From contig NZ_CP069791.1 of the NCBI RefSeq assembly GCF_016894265.1, positions 186,001 to 250,000 of the forward strand: DNA of 64,000 bases, read 5' to 3'. The notes beneath the pieces were generated by a model, which searched no databases, was not told the origin of the DNA, and was given only the letters and a program-made list of their open reading frames with translations. Below are positions 44,040-51,243 of this stretch, in pieces (position 1 is the first letter of the stretch; the number at the start of each line of letters is the position of its first letter). The translations under genes were made by a program, and so were the position numbers. The DNA comes from Corynebacterium tuberculostearicum (GTDB lineage: Bacteria > Actinomycetota > Actinomycetes > Mycobacteriales > Mycobacteriaceae).

Positions 44040-44350
44040 CTCACCGCTTTCAGGCCCACAATGCCGCCGATAATCATGGCGAGGAAGACCACCTTCCACA
44101 CCGTGGCAGCCTCGTGGCCGGCAGCGAAGGAATAAATAACCGCCACCGAGGCGCCAACACCCGCCCACACCGCATAGGCCGTGCCCACCGGGATGCTGCG
44201 CATCGCCCACGCCAGCCCTCCCATGGAAATCGCACAGGTCACAAGAAAAATGACGGAGGGCCACAGGCGGGTAAAGCCTGCGGACTTATCCAAAGCCGCC
44301 GCCCACACGGCCTCGAACGCACCGGAGAAAATCAAAATAAACCAAGCCAT
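44036..44350 (-). CDS. sugE: Guanidinium exporter (SugE/Gdx type SMR protein)
   Basis: A 104-residue four-helix transporter of the small multidrug resistance family. It matches the SugE/Gdx branch: FSGAFEAVWAAALDKSAGFTRLWPSVI, SMGGLAWAMRSIPVGTAYAVWAGVGA and a GIVGLKAVS end. The essential glutamate is residue 13. The family works as a dual-topology dimer exchanging guanidinium for protons. The guanidine-III riboswitch directly upstream makes guanidinium the substrate almost certain. AGGA of the ribosome site follows the riboswitch immediately. Confidence 0.93.
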   Translation of the reverse strand: MAWFILIFSGAFEAVWAAALDKSAGFTRLWPSVIFLVTCAISMGGLAWAMRSIPVGTAYAVWAGVGASVAVIYSFAAGHEAATVWKVVFLAMIIGGIVGLKAVS

Positions 44351-44361
44351 AGCTGCTTCCT

Positions 44362-44404
44362 GGCCGTCTTGTCGCGTCGCCGGGTACGGCTCCCTCGTCC
44401 GGGG
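44362..44404 (-). promoter_or_regulatory. Guanidine-III riboswitch
   Basis: The reverse strand carries CCGGACGAGG, GCCGTACCCGG and GACAAGACGGC in order, the conserved core of guanidine-III (formerly ykkC-III). CCGG pairs with CCGG (P1) and GCCGT with ACGGC (the pseudoknot). The element ends at GGCC next to the AGGA ribosome site 12 nt before the sugE ATG, so control is probably at translation initiation. Confidence 0.9.
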
Positions 44405-44455
44405 CTCGCGCAATCTTCGGCGAACCTGCACCCAATGATGGCACACTGGGAAACC

Positions 44456-45304
44456 ATGAGGATTGCATTTCTTGGAACTGGCCGCATGGGAACCGAACTA
44501 GCCCGCCGCCTGCTCAACGAGCAGGACGGCATCGAAATGACCGTCTGGAACCGCACCGCCGAGCGCGCCCAGCCCCTGGTGGAGGAAGGTGCCGAGCTCG
44601 CCGCCACGCCCACCGCGGCCGTGGCGGACGCAGAAGTCGTCATCACCTCGCTCTTTGGCCCCGACGACGTCCGTGAAGTCGTCATCGAGCCGGAGCTCAT
44701 CCCCGCGGGCGTAACCTGGATCGATACCACCACCGTCTCCCCTAACGATGCCCGCGAATTCGCCGCCGCCGTGGAGACTTATGTGCACGCCCCGGTCGTC
44801 GGCACGCTCGGCCCGGCGCGCGAGGGAAACCTCGGCGTCTATGTCGGCACTCCCGACGACGCCCGCCGCGAGCAAGCCATGTCCCTCGCCGAGTCCTGGG
44901 CGGGCGAAGACAAGCTCATCGGGGTGGAGACGGCGGCCACGGCGGCCATCGGAAAGCTGCTTGCTAATCTGGCACTCGCCGTCACCGCCGAGGGCCTACT
45001 CGAAGCCCTGCAGCTCGGCGAGTCCGAAGGGTTGGATTCCGAGGTGGTGCTGCAAATGCTTGATATCACCGGTCTGTCCTTCATCGCCAATATGAAGGCT
45101 CCATTTATCACCGGCGAGCGCAATACCGACCCGGGCGATTTCACCGTCGACGCCCTTGCCAAGGACGCCAAACTTATGGAGATGACCTCCACCAAGCCGC
45201 TACCCGCCCTTACCGCCGCCATCGGCCGCTTCGAAGAAATGCAGGCCATGGGACACGGCAATCAGGACTTCTCCTCCATCTTCGTATTCCGCAATAAGGG
45301 CTAG
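44456..45304 (+). CDS. NAD(P)-dependent dehydrogenase, 3-hydroxyisobutyrate dehydrogenase family
   Basis: A 282-residue beta-hydroxyacid dehydrogenase or imine reductase-like enzyme. The NAD(P) motif IAFLGTGRMGTELARRLL begins at residue 3; VITSLFGPDDVREVV and the substrate loop APVVGTLGPAREGNLGVYVG follow. The catalytic lysine is expected in AAIGKLLANLA. The family covers several substrates (3-hydroxyisobutyrate, tartronate semialdehyde, imines) and I cannot choose. It is divergent from sugE. The stop codon lies in the first copy of a 14-bp repeat containing a DnaA box. Confidence 0.82.
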   Translation: MRIAFLGTGRMGTELARRLLNEQDGIEMTVWNRTAERAQPLVEEGAELAATPTAAVADAEVVITSLFGPDDVREVVIEPELIPAGVTWIDTTTVSPNDAREFAAAVETYVHAPVVGTLGPAREGNLGVYVGTPDDARREQAMSLAESWAGEDKLIGVETAATAAIGKLLANLALAVTAEGLLEALQLGESEGLDSEVVLQMLDITGLSFIANMKAPFITGERNTDPGDFTVDALAKDAKLMEMTSTKPLPALTAAIGRFEEMQAMGHGNQDFSSIFVFRNKG

Positions 45305-45367
45305 TTATCCACAGCCCCGCCGGGCCTGCGGGTCGAAATTTACCCTTTGGGCCCTAGTTATCCACAG
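45301..45367 (+). repeat. Twin 14-bp direct repeats with perfect DnaA boxes
   Basis: CTAGTTATCCACAG occurs at 45301-45314 and 45354-45367, in the same orientation and exactly 53 bp apart. Each contains TTATCCACA, the consensus DnaA box. No other perfect DnaA box was found in the window. The repeats lie between the dehydrogenase stop and the HNH gene. dnaA and oriC are not in this window. Confidence 0.8.
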
Positions 45368-45420
45368 GTTCGCGCACTCACCCTCGCACGGATTGCGTGC
45401 GGTGGCTTAGGCTGCGGGGC

Positions 45421-46458
45421 ATGACAGCTCTTCAGACCTATCTCGCGGCCTTGGCGCCCGGCATCGACATCGTTGCCGGGTGCGTCGGCATGTCTGAAGA
45501 ACAGCTGCGCGCTGCCGGTGCTCCCAATAAAACAGCCCGCACTTTGCTCACGCTTGCCGACGCCCTCTTTGCCCCCACCTCCTTTGCCCGCCTGCAGCGC
45601 CAGGCGGTTACCGCAGCCCGCGACCGCGCCCACCCGCTGCCCACGCTGGAGGTAATCGAGCGCTACGCATCCCGCGCCAAGACCAAGCGCGACGCCTGGC
45701 GCCTGCGCGTGGAGCTGTGCCGCACCGCCGCCGATACCGATGAGATGGAAAAGCTGGCGCGCAAGAAACTGCGCGAGCTCAATCCCCCGGCCCCGCCGCG
45801 CCCCGGCGTGCGCATCCGCCGCCGCAAGGACGCGCCGTGGACCCTCGCGATTACCGGGCCCTCTTCGCTCATCGCGGATTTGGAATCCAGCCTGGATGAG
45901 GATGCTCCCCTCGATTCCGTTGCGGAGCTCTTCTCCCCTTCTGGCGCCTCCCCGGCTGCCCGCCCAACCATTACGACCAACGCGATCATCACGCTCGACG
46001 AGCTTGACCGCATCATCGATGGCGACGGCGAGGAAATCACCATCCAGCTCACCAACGGCGCCCGCCTCACCGGCGCGGAACTCGTCTCGCGCACGCTGGC
46101 AGAGCGCGGCCTTATCACCCTCGTTCACCCCTTCGAGGGCGCGGTCAACCTCTACCGCACGGAGCGCATGGCCAACGAGAAGCAGCGGCTCATGGCCGCC
46201 GCGGAAAATCCGGTGTGCCCGTGGGCCGAATGCAACTATCCGGCGGATAAATGCCAGGTGCACCACTTGCAGGCGTGGCAGCACGGCGGCGATACCAATA
46301 TGGCAAACCTCGCCACCTGTTGCCCGTACCACAACGGCGTCAATGACGATGACCCGAATGCCCCACCGGTGCGCGGGCGCCTCGTTCGGCGCCGAGGCCG
46401 CGTGGTGTGGCAGCCACCCTGGGCTGACACCGCGCCAGCACCGCCATCGGCCCACTAG
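45421..46458 (+). CDS. HNH endonuclease, 13E12/DUF222-like
   Basis: A 345-residue protein of the actinobacterial 13E12-repeat type. The N-terminal helical half resembles DUF222; the C-terminal HNH motif reads CPWAECNYPADKCQVHHLQAWQHGGDTNMANLATCCPYHN, with paired cysteines for zinc and the HH and N-H catalytic residues. Related genes are multicopy and partly mobile in actinobacteria, and Rv0515 lies at the same place in M. tuberculosis. The start at 45421 begins the conserved MTALQTYLAAL. The function is unproven. Confidence 0.85.
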   Translation: MTALQTYLAALAPGIDIVAGCVGMSEEQLRAAGAPNKTARTLLTLADALFAPTSFARLQRQAVTAARDRAHPLPTLEVIERYASRAKTKRDAWRLRVELCRTAADTDEMEKLARKKLRELNPPAPPRPGVRIRRRKDAPWTLAITGPSSLIADLESSLDEDAPLDSVAELFSPSGASPAARPTITTNAIITLDELDRIIDGDGEEITIQLTNGARLTGAELVSRTLAERGLITLVHPFEGAVNLYRTERMANEKQRLMAAAENPVCPWAECNYPADKCQVHHLQAWQHGGDTNMANLATCCPYHNGVNDDDPNAPPVRGRLVRRRGRVVWQPPWADTAPAPPSAH

Positions 46459-46529
46459 CCCCCTAAACCGCCAGGCAGCAGGATGCCCTGCTGCCGCATT
46501 GGCGTGCCCTCAGCTAGCGAGCCCCGCAG

Positions 46530-47909
46530 CTAGCGAGCGATGCGAGCCGCAGCGGCGCGGGCATCCGCGATGACATTGGGTACGCCAACCCCGCCGGCCC
46601 AAGCGCCGGTGGCATCGATGCCCGGCGTCGCCGCGAGGGCGCCGCGCGTGCCGGCCACGGTTTCCAGGTGGCCGGCATCAAAGCGTGGCAGGCCGCCGAA
46701 CCAGCGCTGGGTGAAAATCTCGGCAACGCCCGCGGCGCGGCCGTCGAAGCCGGTGAGGCGCTGAAGGTCATCGAGGGCGTAGTCGACGAGGTCGTCTTCC
46801 TCGGCGCGGACGATGGCGTCGTCGCCAAAGCGGCCGAAGGAGGCGCGCACCAAGGCACCGCCGCGCTCGGCCAGGTGCGGCCACTTGCGCGAGGACAGTG
46901 TGAAGGCCTTGGCGTGCACGTCGTCTTGGTCGGTGGCCACGAGGATGCCGGAATTTTGCGGCAATGCATTGCCGGCCGGGTCCGTGTCAGACTCGAACTT
47001 CAGGCCCACGACTGCCGACGCCGCCAGCTTCACGCTCTTCAACCGCTCCGCCGCCCGCGGGGACACCTTGGGGAGCAGGCGCGCTGCGGTCGGGGCCGGG
47101 GTGGCCACCAGCACGCGGTCGAAGGGGACGGTATCGCCGGGTGCGCCGGCCAGGCGGAATTTCTCGCCCTCGCGAGTGATGCCGGAGATGAAGGTATCGA
47201 GGTAGATCTTGGCGCGGGATTTATCGGCCAGCGTCTCGTAGAGTTCTGCGTAGCCGCCGCGGAAGGTCTGAAAGACGGGTCCGCCGCTGCTCGGCTTGGC
47301 CGCGCGCGCTTCTTCCAACGAGCGGACCGCGGCCGAGAGGGTGACCGGGCCGCGCGCGGAGAGCGCGTCGAGCGTCTCGGCCAGCGCCGGGATGGTCGCG
47401 CGCACACCCAGGTCATCGGCCGAGCAGGAGTACACGCCGCCGAGGAGGGCGGAGATGACGTGGTCAACGAGGTCGTCGCCAAATTGCTGGCGCACCAGGC
47501 GGCCGACGGAGACGTCGCTGCCGGCCGTCCACTCGAAGGGCTCCTCGTTGTCGATGCGACGGGCGGTCTCGGCCGAAACCAGGTGTGCGACCGGCTCCGA
47601 GTGCGAAGGAATGCCCATCATCCCGCCGCGCGGCAGCGGCTTAAGCTCGCCGGAGTACACCAGGGAGTGCAGACCGGAGGGCTCAACCAGGCTGTCGCCC
47701 AGGCCGAGGGATTCGATGAATTCCACGGCGTCGTGGCGGCGGGCGAGGAAGGCCTCGGCACCCATGTCGGTCGGGCCGTCATTGAACGGCACGGAGTACA
47801 GCTTGCCGCCGATACGGCCGGCGGCCTCGAAAACCTCAACGTCGTGGTTGCGCAGCTCGTAAGCGGCCGTCAAGCCCGCCAGGCCGGCACCAATAATCGC
47901 AATACGCAT
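46530..47909 (-). CDS. hemY: Coproporphyrinogen III/protoporphyrinogen oxidase
   Basis: FAD-dependent oxidase of haem synthesis, 459 residues. In actinobacteria this protein (CgoX) oxidises coproporphyrinogen III to coproporphyrin III in the coproporphyrin-dependent route. The FAD motif IAIIGAGLAGLTAAYEL and the following EAAGRIGGKLYSVPF are at the N terminus; GADAFLARR-type GAEAFLARR, ALLGGVYSCSADDLGVRA and the C-terminal DATGAWAGGVGVPNVIADARAAA are also visible. It abuts hemE. A 12-bp repeat (CAGCTAGCGAGC) lies at its 3' end and just after it. Confidence 0.93.
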   Translation of the reverse strand: MRIAIIGAGLAGLTAAYELRNHDVEVFEAAGRIGGKLYSVPFNDGPTDMGAEAFLARRHDAVEFIESLGLGDSLVEPSGLHSLVYSGELKPLPRGGMMGIPSHSEPVAHLVSAETARRIDNEEPFEWTAGSDVSVGRLVRQQFGDDLVDHVISALLGGVYSCSADDLGVRATIPALAETLDALSARGPVTLSAAVRSLEEARAAKPSSGGPVFQTFRGGYAELYETLADKSRAKIYLDTFISGITREGEKFRLAGAPGDTVPFDRVLVATPAPTAARLLPKVSPRAAERLKSVKLAASAVVGLKFESDTDPAGNALPQNSGILVATDQDDVHAKAFTLSSRKWPHLAERGGALVRASFGRFGDDAIVRAEEDDLVDYALDDLQRLTGFDGRAAGVAEIFTQRWFGGLPRFDAGHLETVAGTRGALAATPGIDATGAWAGGVGVPNVIADARAAAARIAR

Positions 47910-48944
47910 TTAGCCCTCCTCGTGGATGATGGATACGGCGCGGGTGATGGCCTCCGCGTCGGTAGTTGGCAAGACCCCGTGGCCGAGGTTCCAGATGTGG
48001 CCGTCAATATCGCCGCGCTCGCGCGCCCGGCTGACCTCGCCGCGGATGGTGCGTACGGCCTGGCGCACGGCATCGTCGCCGGCAAAAAGCATGGCCGGGT
48101 CAAGGTTGCCCTGCAGCACGCGGGCGCTCACGCGCTCGGCCGCGGCATCCATGGGCACGCGATAGTCGACGCCCATTACCTCCGATCCTGCCTCCGACAT
48201 GGCCGGCAAGAGCTCGCCGGTGCCGACGCCGAAATGGATGCGCGGGATAGTCACGCCGGCCAGGATCTCCCGGGAGTACGGCAGCACGAATTCGCGGTAG
48301 TCACGCTCGTTGAGGTAGCCGGCCCAGGAATCGAAAAGCTGCATGGCGTCAATGCCGGCGTCGACCTGCACCTGCAGGAAGCGGGTGATGGTCGGCACCA
48401 GACGGCGCATGAGCATGTGCCAAGTCTCCGGATCGGCGTGCATGAGGGCCTTGGTGCGCTCGTGGTTCTTGGATGGCCCGCCCTCAATGAGGTAGCTGGC
48501 CAGCGTGAACGGCGCGCCAACGAAGCCGATGAGCGCTTGGGTTTCGGTGAGCTCGGCCAGGATGCCGGCGATGCCCTCGGTGACCTCGGGGACGTCGGTC
48601 TCCAGCAGCGGCAGCTTGCCGACGTCCTCCCTACTCCGCACCGCCTGCTCCATCACCGGCCCACGGCCCGGCACAATATCGACCTTGACGCCCGCGGCCT
48701 TGAGCGGGACGACGATATCGGAGAACAAGATGGCGGCATCGACGTCGTGGCGGCGCACCGGCTGCAGGGTGATTTCTGCCAGCAGTTCCGGCATGAAGCA
48801 AGAATCGAGCATGCTAATCCCCTCGCGGGCGGCGCGGTACTCCGGCAGTGAGCGGCCGGCCTGGCGCATGAACCAGACTGGAGGGCGGGAGGGGGTGCGG
48901 CCGAGGGCGGCGTCGATAAGCGGGGCACGATTGAGTCGAGACAT
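47910..48944 (-). CDS. hemE: Uroporphyrinogen decarboxylase
   Basis: Converts uroporphyrinogen III to coproporphyrinogen III by four decarboxylations. It has 344 residues from ATG 48944. Signatures: PVWFMRQAGRSLPEYRAAR near residue 22 with the active-site Arg and Asp region (ILFSDIVVPL), and IGFVGAPFTLASYLIEGG. CATAAT lies 6 nt before the ATG, so the transcript may be leaderless; the 11-mer TCCAACTTTTG lies 3 bp upstream of the box. It is transcribed into hemY. Confidence 0.97.
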   Translation of the reverse strand: MSRLNRAPLIDAALGRTPSRPPVWFMRQAGRSLPEYRAAREGISMLDSCFMPELLAEITLQPVRRHDVDAAILFSDIVVPLKAAGVKVDIVPGRGPVMEQAVRSREDVGKLPLLETDVPEVTEGIAGILAELTETQALIGFVGAPFTLASYLIEGGPSKNHERTKALMHADPETWHMLMRRLVPTITRFLQVQVDAGIDAMQLFDSWAGYLNERDYREFVLPYSREILAGVTIPRIHFGVGTGELLPAMSEAGSEVMGVDYRVPMDAAAERVSARVLQGNLDPAMLFAGDDAVRQAVRTIRGEVSRARERGDIDGHIWNLGHGVLPTTDAEAITRAVSIIHEEG

Positions 48945-48950
48945 GCCCCA

Positions 48951-48970
48951 ATTATGAATCAAAAGTTGGA
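48951..48970 (-). promoter_or_regulatory. hemE promoter region with shared 11-mer
   Basis: On the reverse strand TCCAACTTTTG, three bases, CATAAT, six bases, ATG of hemE. The -10 is one mismatch from TATAAT. The 11-mer recurs upstream of hemL and in the resB-ccsB hairpin. Confidence 0.45.
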
Positions 48971-48981
48971 GTGAGGGCTAA

Positions 48982-49473
48982 TTAGCCACGCAAGCTGCGG
49001 TCCTTGATGAAGCGGTTAGACTGCGGCTGGAAAAGCAGCGCGAGGGCGACGATCAAGGTGATGGGGATAATCAGCAACCCGAGCCCACCGATGCCGAGCG
49101 CGAGGGCGGCGATATTGGTAAACAGCGCGAACGCGATGACCACGGTAATGATGCGGCGCGCCCACTTGGACCCGCCGGCCAGCTGCGCCGCGAAGAGCGC
49201 AAGCAGGATAGCGCCGACGGAGTTGGTCACCGCGACAAACAGGCGATTGGAGTGGAGGTACTCCGCGACCTGCGCATTCTGCGGCTCCACCTGTGGCCCG
49301 CCCGAGCCGAAGATGCCCACCATGCCGCTGACCAGCATGATCACGGCGCTGACGACGAGCACCCAATATGCCCAGCGCAGCGGCCGCGGCCACGCGTCGA
49401 GGTTCTCCTTGGCGGAGGTGTTTCGGGCCGCGCGGTTATAGTCGCGGGGTCCGGGCCGCTCGGTGTTATTCAT
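48982..49473 (-). CDS. Four-segment membrane protein, unknown
   Basis: A 163-residue protein with four predicted membrane segments (first WAYWVLVVSAVIMLVSGMVGIF near residue 35, last GLGLLIIPITLIVALALLF near 130). The N terminus is polar (NNTERPGPRDYNRAARNTSAK). I do not recognise a functional family. Its start overlaps the end of the upstream membrane-protein gene by 4 nt, so the two are coupled. Two membrane-protein genes hold the same place beside hemB in mycobacteria (Rv0513-Rv0514). Confidence 0.78.
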   Translation of the reverse strand: MNNTERPGPRDYNRAARNTSAKENLDAWPRPLRWAYWVLVVSAVIMLVSGMVGIFGSGGPQVEPQNAQVAEYLHSNRLFVAVTNSVGAILLALFAAQLAGGSKWARRIITVVIAFALFTNIAALALGIGGLGLLIIPITLIVALALLFQPQSNRFIKDRSLRG

Positions 49474-50222
49474 CGCTTGTCCTCCCTGTCGGCACGGTCG
49501 GCGCGGTCGGCACGGTTGGTGCGGTCGGGGTGTTCGCGCTTGCTGTCGTCACGCTTGCCGCGCTGGTCGTCCTTGGAGCGCGTGCGCTCTTCTTCGGCGC
49601 GCTTCTTCTCGCGCTGCGCTTGCTCGAGTTCCTTTTCCAGCTCGCGCATCTGCTCGAGTTCGCCGGTGTAGTCCAAGGTTTCGGCCCGCACGGAGAAAAT
49701 CAGGCCGAGCACCGCCGCGACGCCGACAAGGATCTGCACCATGCCATCGGCGGCAAAGAGCCAATCGGGCACGTCCGCGCCGGCCGGGGTAAGCATAAAG
49801 GTCAGCAGGATGCGGAATCCGAAGTAGAGCGAGAAGGCGAACCACACGCGGCGCGAGGTGCCGGCCCGCTTGCTGCGCTTAGCAAGGGACCGCAACAGGA
49901 AGGCCAGCAGCACGATAATCGCCAAGGATATGGCAGCCGAAAGGGCGACGGAGCCGTAGGCGGCGGTGCGGAGGAAGGCGTCGGAAAGCTGGGCTTCATC
50001 CACGCCGGCCGGTGCGGACTTCGCCATCTCCTTGGCCTGCGACATGAGTACGTCGTGGTTGAGCAGCGTGAGCACCACGTTGAGCACCTGGTGCACGGCC
50101 TCGCCGCATAGCGCGCCCAGCCACAGCCACAGCATGTACGTCACGGACTCCGGCCGCTGCTGCTGCCGCGGCGGGCGTTGCGTGCGAGGGGCAGGGGCGG
50201 GCGACGGGGGCGTAGCAGTCAC
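49470..50222 (-). CDS. Membrane protein with charged coiled-coil tail, unknown
   Basis: A 250-residue protein starting with GTG. After a Pro/Gln-rich N terminus come four membrane segments (about residues 28-48, 88-110, 123-142 and 150-175), then a charged tail from about 180 (ELEQMRELEKELEQAQREKKRAEEERTRS), probably a coiled coil, ending in an arginine/aspartate repeat (RADRADRADRED). The function is unknown. It lies 9 nt after hemB and is probably in the hem operon. Confidence 0.78.
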   Translation of the reverse strand: MTATPPSPAPAPRTQRPPRQQQRPESVTYMLWLWLGALCGEAVHQVLNVVLTLLNHDVLMSQAKEMAKSAPAGVDEAQLSDAFLRTAAYGSVALSAAISLAIIVLLAFLLRSLAKRSKRAGTSRRVWFAFSLYFGFRILLTFMLTPAGADVPDWLFAADGMVQILVGVAAVLGLIFSVRAETLDYTGELEQMRELEKELEQAQREKKRAEEERTRSKDDQRGKRDDSKREHPDRTNRADRADRADREDKR

Positions 50223-50231
50223 AGGGGTCCT

Positions 50232-51215
50232 TTACTTGAGCAGGCGGGCGGCTTCGGTAGCGAAGTAGGTCAGAATCTGATCGGCGCCGGCGCGCTTGAA
50301 TGCGGTCAGGGACTCGAGCATGATGGCTTCGCCGTCGATCCACCCGTTGGCGGCCGCGGCCTTGACCATCGCGTACTCGCCGGAGACCTGGTAGACCGCA
50401 ACCGGCACGGGAGAAGTCTCCGCCACGGCCGAAAGCACGTCCAGGTAGGGCAGACCGGGCTTGACCATGACGAAGTCAGCGCCCTCTTCGATATCGAGCT
50501 CGGCCTCGAGCAGGGATTCGCGGACGTTGCGCGGATCCTGCTGGTAGGTGCGACGGTCGCCCTCGAGGGAGGAGCCGACGGCGTCGCGGAACGGGCCGAA
50601 GAAGGCGGAGGCGTACTTGGCGGAATAGGCCATGATGGCCACGTCCTCGTGACCGGCCTCGTCGAGATCGGCGCGGATGGCGCCGACCTGGCCGTCCATC
50701 ATGCCGGACGGGGAGACGATCTGGGCGCCAGCGCGGGCTTGGGAGCGGGCCATGTCTTGGTAGAGCTTGACGGATTCGTCGTTAAGCACGCGGCCTTTGT
50801 CATCCAGCACGCCGCAGTGGCCGTGGGAGGTGAACTCGTCGAGGCAAGTATCGGCCATAACGATAAGGTCGTCGCCGAATTCCTCGTGCAGGCAGGAAAT
50901 GCCGCGGTTCAAAATGCCTTGCGGGTCCCAGGCGACGGAGCCGGTGTCATCCTTGTCCTCATCGAGCGGCACGCCGAAAAGGTCGATGCACGGCACGCCG
51001 GCCTCCAACGCCTCCTCGGCCGCGCGGCGCAGGGAGTCGAAGGTGTGCTGGTAGACGCCCGGCATGGAGGGAATCTCGCGCGGGGCGTCGAGTCCGTCCA
51101 CGATAAACATGGGCAGAATCAGGTCCGAGGGGCGGACCTCGGTTTCGGCCACGAGGTTGCGCATCTGCGGGGTGGTGCGCAGGCGGCGTGGGCGGCGGGC
51201 TGGGAAGGTGCTCAT
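50232..51215 (-). CDS. hemB: Porphobilinogen synthase (ALA dehydratase)
   Basis: Condenses two 5-aminolevulinate molecules to porphobilinogen. It has 327 residues. The Schiff-base lysines are in FVMVKPGLPYLDVL and MAYSAKYASAFFGPFRDA. The metal loop reads DTCLDEFTSHGHCGVL: the first and last cysteines of the zinc-type CxCx7C loop are present but the middle one is Asp. AAGGAG precedes the ATG. It follows hemD by 28 nt. Confidence 0.96.
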   Translation of the reverse strand: MSTFPARRPRRLRTTPQMRNLVAETEVRPSDLILPMFIVDGLDAPREIPSMPGVYQHTFDSLRRAAEEALEAGVPCIDLFGVPLDEDKDDTGSVAWDPQGILNRGISCLHEEFGDDLIVMADTCLDEFTSHGHCGVLDDKGRVLNDESVKLYQDMARSQARAGAQIVSPSGMMDGQVGAIRADLDEAGHEDVAIMAYSAKYASAFFGPFRDAVGSSLEGDRRTYQQDPRNVRESLLEAELDIEEGADFVMVKPGLPYLDVLSAVAETSPVPVAVYQVSGEYAMVKAAAANGWIDGEAIMLESLTAFKRAGADQILTYFATEAARLLK

Positions 51216-51243
51216 TGGGTACTCCTTAGAGCGAGACTAAAAC

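Noticed and set aside
45301..45367. A replication origin
   Set aside because: Only two DnaA boxes, no AT-rich unwinding region and no dnaA, dnaN or parAB genes nearby.
46668..48851. A 727-codon + strand open frame across two haem genes
   Set aside because: It spans the antisense of both hemY and hemE, which are clear on the reverse strand.
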